From contig JAMFRX010000505.1 of NCBI GenBank assembly GCA_026224995.1, positions 1 through 7,609 on the forward strand: a stretch of DNA of 7,609 nucleotides, in the 5' to 3' direction. Positions within the stretch are counted from its first letter, which is position 1; every line of letters starts with the position of its first letter. The translations under genes and the position numbers were made by a program. Of the stretch, positions 6,820 to 7,609 are shown piece by piece. The stretch comes from Puia dinghuensis. Its GTDB lineage: Bacteria > Bacteroidota > Bacteroidia > Chitinophagales > Chitinophagaceae. The notes under the pieces were generated by a model that searched no databases, was not told where the DNA came from, and saw only the letters and a list, made by a program, of their open reading frames with translations.

Positions 6820-7609
6820 TTGTTGCGTCTCATCTTCTGCTTATTCCTTTTTCCCGGCGTAAAAGCCGCAGAGATCTACCCTCCTCACAGGATCGTCAAC
6901 ATCGTGAATTTTATCCGGCTGCTCGAACCCCGGGATCCCAATTTTACGGAAGAGGTGCTCTATCAAACTGTCGTCCGGCAGATAGAGCTGATGAAGCAAT
7001 ACAGGCTCGGCGGTACTTTCCTGTTGCAATACGATGCGCTGATGGATCCCCGGTACCAGAAGCTCCTCAAAGGGCTCGACCGCGATTCGTTCGAGATCGG
7101 CGCCTGGTGGGAGATCCCGCAGCCCCTGGTCGAGAAGGCGGGACTCAAATGGCGTGGACGCTATCCCTGGGACTGGCGGGCGGATGTGGGCTTTTCCACC
7201 GGCTATACGCCGGAAGAACGGGAGAAGCTGGCCGACGTGTACATGGCGGATTTCAAGCGCATCTTCGGCTACTATCCCAAGTCGGTTGCCTGCTGGTTCA
7301 TCGACGCCTATACGCTCAATTACCTGTATAAGAAATATGGCATCGTCGCCTCTGCCAATTGCAAGGATCAGTTAGGCACGGACGGGTATACCCTATGGGG
7401 TGGCTATTGGAACCAGGCCTACTATCCCAGCAAGGGGAATTCGTATATGCCTGCCCAGCGCCAGGAGGAGCAGATCCCCGTTCCGATCTTCCGGATGCTG
7501 GGCAGCGATCCTATCCGGCAGTATGACGATGGGCTCGGGTCCACGAGGCAGGGCGTGCTGACACTGGAGCCCGTCTATCCGAATGCGGGCGGCGATTCGG
7601 CCTGGGTCC
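6811..7609 (+). CDS. secreted NodB/GH57-like barrel protein of unknown function (3' end off window)
   Basis: The frame is open from the ATG at 6811 to the right edge: 266 codons plus one base. MKALLRLIFCLFLFPGVKAA is a signal peptide cleaving near residue 20; the single Cys is not in a lipobox, so it is not an evident lipoprotein. The order of elements resembles the polysaccharide-deacetylase/GH57-like barrel: a first strand VNFIRLLEPRD, a helix leading to LGGTFLLQYDAL, FEIGAWWEI (E95-E101), then FGYYPKSVACWFIDAYTL (D165) and GTDGYTLWGGYWNQAYYPS. The NodB catalytic-Asp strand and the H-x3-H metal motif are not visible; WWEIPQPLVE stands where the histidines would be expected. It belongs to a conserved set of mostly hypothetical proteins I recognise but cannot name, so a carbohydrate-active role is a guess from fold, export and the upstream glycosidase. 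It starts 23 bp after the DUF1569 stop and is likely in the same transcription unit. Confidence 0.75.
   Translation, partial: MKALLRLIFCLFLFPGVKAAEIYPPHRIVNIVNFIRLLEPRDPNFTEEVLYQTVVRQIELMKQYRLGGTFLLQYDALMDPRYQKLLKGLDRDSFEIGAWWEIPQPLVEKAGLKWRGRYPWDWRADVGFSTGYTPEEREKLADVYMADFKRIFGYYPKSVACWFIDAYTLNYLYKKYGIVASANCKDQLGTDGYTLWGGYWNQAYYPSKGNSYMPAQRQEEQIPVPIFRMLGSDPIRQYDDGLGSTRQGVLTLEPVYPNAGGDSAWV

Noticed and set aside
6753..7331. 192-codon plus-strand frame overlapping the last gene
   Set aside because: Its product is Arg/Pro-rich with no fold, while the frame from 6811 gives a signal peptide and conserved motifs to the window edge.
1..7609. tRNA, rRNA, CRISPR array, insertion sequence or attachment site
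   Set aside because: No cloverleaf-like segment, regularly spaced repeats, transposase motif or terminal inverted repeats were seen on either strand.

Overview
The window looks like chromosomal DNA of a Bacteroidota bacterium, most likely Chitinophagaceae-like. The reasons are a carboxypeptidase-regulatory-like/DUF5686 outer-membrane protein, signal peptides ending in ..G-Q, starts without strong Shine-Dalgarno sequences, a base composition a little over half G+C, and a small AraC/VOC/DUF1569 gene set that I associate with this group. The family-level placement is inference; the phylum is fairly secure.

Layout. From the left edge to 1271, on the minus strand, lies the N-terminal 423 codons of a DUF5686-family outer-membrane protein whose 3' part is off the window. 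A 124-bp divergent intergenic region (1272-1395) follows. All later genes are on the plus strand: a 1351-residue secreted multidomain carbohydrate-active enzyme (1396-5451), an HTH-only AraC-type regulator overlapping its stop codon by 4 bp (5448-5873), a VOC-family protein (5941-6342), a DUF1569/DinB-like protein (6353-6787), and the start of a secreted NodB/GH57-like barrel protein of unknown function that runs off the right edge (6811-7609). The DUF5686 gene and the last gene are open at the window edges.

The centrepiece is the 1351-residue enzyme. Its C-terminal third is a carbohydrate-binding module plus a right-handed beta-helix of glycoside hydrolase family 87 (alpha-1,3-glucanase/mycodextranase), with the expected three-aspartate catalytic pattern (D1132, D1155, D1156). 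Its N-terminal ~800 residues are a separate beta-sandwich plus (alpha/alpha)6 six-hairpin glycosidase-like unit. I do not know this pairing as a described architecture. It suggests one polypeptide that both cuts and trims an alpha-glucan, plausibly fungal cell-wall alpha-1,3-glucan.

How the genes may work together (inference): the enzyme and the AraC regulator are translationally coupled. The VOC and DUF1569 genes are tightly spaced, and the last, secreted protein follows 23 bp later, so the plus-strand genes could form one transcription unit, perhaps with a weak break at 5874-5940. No SusC/SusD pair, tRNA, rRNA, CRISPR array or mobile element is visible.
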